Assembly: GCA_034096865.1 (NCBI GenBank)
Contig: JAWQFJ010016467.1
Coordinates: forward strand, 20,001 to 32,500
DNA length: 12,500 nt
Direction of reading: 5' to 3'
From: Theodoxus fluviatilis
Taxonomy: Eukaryota > Mollusca > Gastropoda > Cycloneritida > Neritidae
Within the stretch, counting starts at the first letter, position 1; the number at the start of each line of letters is the position of its first letter. Shown here one piece after another: positions 9,790 to 12,500 of this stretch. The position numbers were made by a program, and so were the translations under genes. Below the pieces are notes generated by a model, which did no database searches, was not told the DNA's origin, and was given only the letters and a program-made list of their open reading frames with translations.

Positions 9790-9837
9790 GCGCTATCTTA
9801 TCTAAACAAATCACGATGTAGCTTCGGCCTAGTTTTG
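9790..9837. other. Junction between 26-bp and 31-bp arrays, with an inverted copy of the 31-bp repeat core
   Basis: Positions 9795-9813 are the reverse complement of tgatttgtttagataagat, a diverged copy of the core of the 31-bp unit (tgattggttagataagat), with one extra base and one substitution. With the first direct unit at 9840-9857 it could form a stem of about 18 bp around a 26-base loop. The octamer ttgcctga occurs both at the end of the 26-bp array (9776-9783) and at the start of the 31-bp array (9835-9842), a microhomology that could mark how the two were joined. Confidence 0.75.
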
Positions 9838-10204
9838 CCTGATTGGTTAGATAAGATTGCTTCTACGTCCTGATTGGTTAGATAAGATTGCTTCTACGTC
9901 CTGATTGGTTAGATAAGATTGCCACTACGTATGATTGGTTAGATAAGATTGCCACTACGTCCTGATTGGTTAGATAAGATTGCCACTACGTCCTCATTGG
10001 TTAGATAAGATTGCCACTACGTCCTGATTGGTTAGATAAGATTGCCACTACGTCCTCATTGGTTAGATAGGATTGCCACTACGTCCTGATTTGTTAGATA
10101 AGATTGCCACTACGTCCTGATTGGTTAGATAAGATTGCCACTACGTCCTGATTGGTTAGATAGGATTGCCACTACGTCCTGATTGGTTAGATAAGATTGC
10201 CACT
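9838..10204. repeat. 31-bp minisatellite array, 12 units, each with CCAAT-box and GATA motifs
   Basis: Units begin cctgattggttagataagat and end tgccactacgt. Starts are 9838, 9869, 9900, 9931 (30 bp, beginning atg), 9961, 9992, 10023, 10054, 10085, 10116, 10147 and 10178, the last cut after 27 bp. Units 1 and 2 read gcttctacgt where the others read gccactacgt. Units 6 and 8 have cctcattgg, unit 9 gatttgtt, and units 8 and 11 gatagg. The segment ctgattggtt is the complement of aaccaatcag, a full match to the NF-Y/CCAAT-box consensus (RRCCAATSRS). It is followed after two bases by agataa, matching WGATAR. The motif matches are seen directly; binding is not shown. Confidence 0.96.
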
Positions 10205-10227
10205 GCGGCGAAGTAGGTGTAAACAGT
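10205..10227. other. Junction between 31-bp and 38-bp arrays
   Basis: The last 31-bp unit is interrupted by gcggcg at 10205-10210. The same hexamer occurs at 9787-9792, where the 26-bp array ends. The following gaagtaggtgtaaacagt weakly resembles the end of a 38-bp unit (gtgtgcagcaccatt) and may be a decayed first copy. Confidence 0.6.
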
Positions 10228-10855
10228 GCTCAATTAGAACAGGCCTTAACGTGTGCAGCACCATAGCTCAATTAGAACAATTCTTAACGTGTGCAGCACC
10301 ATTGCTCAGTTAGAACAGGCCTTAACGTGTGTAGCACCATTGCTCAATTAGAACAATCCTTACGGTGTGCAGCACCATAGCTCAATTAGATCAGGCTTTA
10401 CCGTGTGCAGCACCATTGCTCAATTAGAAGAGACCTTACCGTGTGCAGCACCATTGCTTAGAACAGGCCTTAACGTGTGTAGCACCATTGCTCAGTTAAA
10501 ACAGGCCTTAACGTGTGCAGCACCATTGCTTAGAACAGGCTTTACCGTGTGTAGCACCATAGCTCAATTAGAACAGGCTTTAACGTATGTAGCACCATAG
10601 CTCAATTAGAACAGGCTTTAACGTGTGTAGCACCATAGCTCAATTAGAACAGGCCTTAACGTGTGTAGCACCATAGCTCAATTACAACAGGCCTTAACGT
10701 GTGCAGCACCATTGCTCAATTAGAACAGGCCTTAACGTGTGCAGCACCATTGCTCAGTTAGAACAGGCCTTAACGTGTGCAGCACCATTGCTCAGTTAGA
10801 TCAGGCATTAACGTATGCAGCTCCATTGCTCAATTAGAACGTGTGTAGCACCATA

Positions 10856-11041
10856 GCTCAATTAGAACAGGCGTTAACGTGTGCAGCACCATTGCTCAGT
10901 TAGAACAGGCCTTAAAGTGTGCAGCACCATTGCTCAGTTATAACAGGCCTTAACGTGTGCAGCACCATTGCTTAGAACAGGCTTTAACGTGTGTAGCACA
11001 ATAGCTCAATTAGAACAGGCCTTAACGTATGCAGCACCATA
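10856..11041. repeat. Five-unit higher-order block A, copy 1
   Basis: Five units including a 34-bp variant, a cttaaagtg unit and an agcacaata unit. It corresponds to 11308-11493 with two mismatches in 186 bp (gcg/gcc and ttataac/ttaaaac). The offset is 452 bp, or twelve units including one 34-bp unit. Confidence 0.88.
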
Positions 11042-11193
11042 GCTCAATTAGAACAGGCTTTAACGTGTGTACCTCCATAGCTCAATTAGAACAGTCCTTA
11101 ACGTATGTAGCACCATTGCTCATTTAGAACAGGCTTTACCGTGTGTAGCACCATTGCTCAGTTAGAACTGGCCTTAACGTGTGTAGCACCATA

Positions 11194-11345
11194 GCTTAAT
11201 TAGAACAGGCTTTAACATGTGTAGCACCATAGCTCAATTAGAACAGGCTTTAACATGTGTAGCACCATTGCTCAATTAGAACAGGCCTAAACGTGTGTAG
11301 CCCCATTGCTCAATTAGAACAGGCCTTAACGTGTGCAGCACCATT
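11194..11345. repeat. Four-unit higher-order block B, copy 1
   Basis: Four successive 38-bp units (gcttaattag..., ...ttaacatg..., ...cctaaacg...agcccc..., consensus) share an unusual combination of variants and are repeated without a difference at 11494-11645. The offset is 300 bp, or eight units including one 34-bp unit. Confidence 0.9.
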
Positions 11346-11493
11346 GCTCAGTTAGAACAGGCCTTAAAGTGTGCAGCACCATTGCTCAGTTAAAACAGGC
11401 CTTAACGTGTGCAGCACCATTGCTTAGAACAGGCTTTAACGTGTGTAGCACAATAGCTCAATTAGAACAGGCCTTAACGTATGCAGCACCATA
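11308..11493. repeat. Five-unit higher-order block A, copy 2
   Basis: This is the partner of 10856-11041. Its first unit is also the last unit of block B copy 1, so the two duplications overlap and must have happened at different times. Confidence 0.88.
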
Positions 11494-11645
11494 GCTTAAT
11501 TAGAACAGGCTTTAACATGTGTAGCACCATAGCTCAATTAGAACAGGCTTTAACATGTGTAGCACCATTGCTCAATTAGAACAGGCCTAAACGTGTGTAG
11601 CCCCATTGCTCAATTAGAACAGGCCTTAACGTGTGCAGCACCATT
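11494..11645. repeat. Four-unit higher-order block B, copy 2
   Basis: This block is identical over 152 bp to 11194-11345. The identity ends at the next unit, where 11646 reads gctcaatgag instead of gctcagttag, which places one edge of the duplication. Confidence 0.9.
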
Positions 11646-11721
11646 GCTCAATGAGAACAATCCTTAACGTGTGCAGCACCATTGCTCAGTTAGAACCGGC
11701 CTCAACGTTTGCAGCACCATT
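11646..11721. repeat. Two-unit duplicated block C, copy 1
   Basis: A unit with gaacaatcc is followed by one with gaaccggcctcaacgttt. The pair recurs at 11760-11835 with two differences in 76 bp, and the second unit is identical. The offset is three units, 114 bp. Confidence 0.85.
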
Positions 11722-11759
11722 GCTCAATTAGAACAGGCCTTAACGTGTGTAGCACCATA

Positions 11760-11835
11760 GCTCAATTAGAACAATCCTTTACGTGTGCAGCACCATTGCT
11801 CAGTTAGAACCGGCCTCAACGTTTGCAGCACCATT
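11760..11835. repeat. Two-unit duplicated block C, copy 2
   Basis: This is the partner of 11646-11721. It differs by aattag for aatgag and cctttacg for ccttaacg in its first unit. Confidence 0.85.
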
Positions 11836-12500
11836 GCTCATTTAGAACAGGCCTTAACTTGTGTAGCACCATTGCTCAATTAGAACAGGCCTTAACGAGT
11901 GTAGCACCATTGCTCAATTAGAACAGGCCTTAACTTGTGTAGCACCATTGCTCAATTAGAGCAGGCCTTAACGTGTGCAGCATCATTGCTCAATTAGAAC
12001 AGGCCTTAACGTGTGTAGCACCACAGCTCAATTAGAACAGTCCTTAACGTGTGTAGCACCATTGCTCATTTAGAACAGGCCTTAACGTGTGTAGCACTAT
12101 TGCTCAATTAGAGCAGGCCTTAACTTGTGAAGCACCATTGCTCAATTAGAACAGGCCTTAACGTGTGTAGCACCATTGCTCAATTAGAACAGGCCTTAAC
12201 TTGTGTAGCACCATTGCTCAGTTAGAACAGGCCTTAACGTGTGTAGCACCATTGCTCAATTAGAACAGGCCTTAACGTGTGTAGCACCATTGCTCAATTA
12301 GAACAGGCCTTAACGTGTGTAGCACCATTGCTCAATTAGAACAGTCCTTAACGTGTGTAGCACCATTGCTCAGTTAGAACAGGCCTTAACGTGTGTAGCA
12401 CCATTGCTCAATTAGGGCAGGCCTTAACGTGTGTAGCACCATTGCTCAATTAGAACAGGCCTTAACGTGTGTAGCACCATTGCTCAATTAGAACAGGCCT

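Larger units (their letters stand above)
10228..12500. repeat. 38-bp minisatellite array, 60 full units, continuing beyond right edge
   Basis: The unit begins gctcaattagaacaggcctt and ends aacgtgtg(c/t)agcaccat(t/a). Walking the starts gives 55 units of 38 bp, four of 34 bp (10456, 10528, 10970, 11422; gctcaattag shortened to gcttag), one of 28 bp (10828; ten bases lost between two aac triplets), and a 19-bp partial unit at the right edge. Common variants are gctcagttag, caggcttt, cttacc, acatgtg and the final base t or a. The left two thirds is more diverse than the part from about 12140 onward, where units are nearly identical. Short open frames occur by chance (for example 10367-10600, plus strand), but their peptide is just the repeat translated. 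Confidence 0.97.

Noticed and set aside
10367..10600. 77-codon plus-strand open frame
   Set aside because: It translates six diverged 38-bp units by chance. The peptide is the repeat itself and most neighbouring units contain stops in that frame.
10228..12500. tagctcaattag in the 38-bp unit as a tRNA-type A box (a tRNA-derived SINE origin)
   Set aside because: It misses one conserved G of the box, and no B-box or cloverleaf-compatible sequence follows. Most units read ttgctc instead of tagctc.

Overview
No complete protein-coding gene is visible in this window. About 88% of it is tandemly repeated DNA in four unrelated arrays, with roughly 1.45 kb of non-array sequence between the first and second. 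The very long near-identical minisatellite or satellite arrays, the absence of any operon-like coding, and a decayed PIF/Harbinger-type DNA transposon all point to a eukaryotic nuclear genome, most likely an animal. I cannot name the species. The 7 kb array resolved to single variant units suggests a long-read assembly.

Layout, left to right. (1) 1-7365: a 14-bp satellite running in from beyond the left edge, with 517 full 14-bp units, six 19-bp variant units and a truncated last unit. The first 171 units are perfect copies, and variants crowd towards the right margin. (2) 7366-7738: AT-rich single-copy sequence with no supported gene. (3) 7739-8805: a candidate PIF/Harbinger transposon remnant with imperfect inverted termini. 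Inside it, on the minus strand, is a fragment resembling the N-terminal part of a Harbinger (HARBI1-like) nuclease that lacks the catalytic domain. (4) 8820-9789: 37 units of a 26-bp repeat with no indels, starting 14 bp after the transposon end. (5) 9790-9837: a junction holding an inverted, diverged copy of the next repeat. (6) 9838-10204: 12 units of a 31-bp repeat, each with an NF-Y-type CCAAT box and a GATA motif at fixed spacing. (7) 10228-12500: a 38-bp repeat of 60 full units running out of the right edge, with 34-bp and 28-bp deletion variants and clear multi-unit (higher-order) duplications.

No genes work together here. The window reads as a repeat-rich chromosomal domain (pericentromeric, subtelomeric or interstitial heterochromatin cannot be told apart from sequence alone). 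Its interest lies in array evolution: homogenised cores with diverged margins, higher-order blocks, structured junctions, and a 14-bp unit that contains no stop triplet on either strand. That last property produces spurious open frames of about 2,450 codons that a gene finder could wrongly annotate. I found no convincing sign of a new enzymatic, defence or mobile system.
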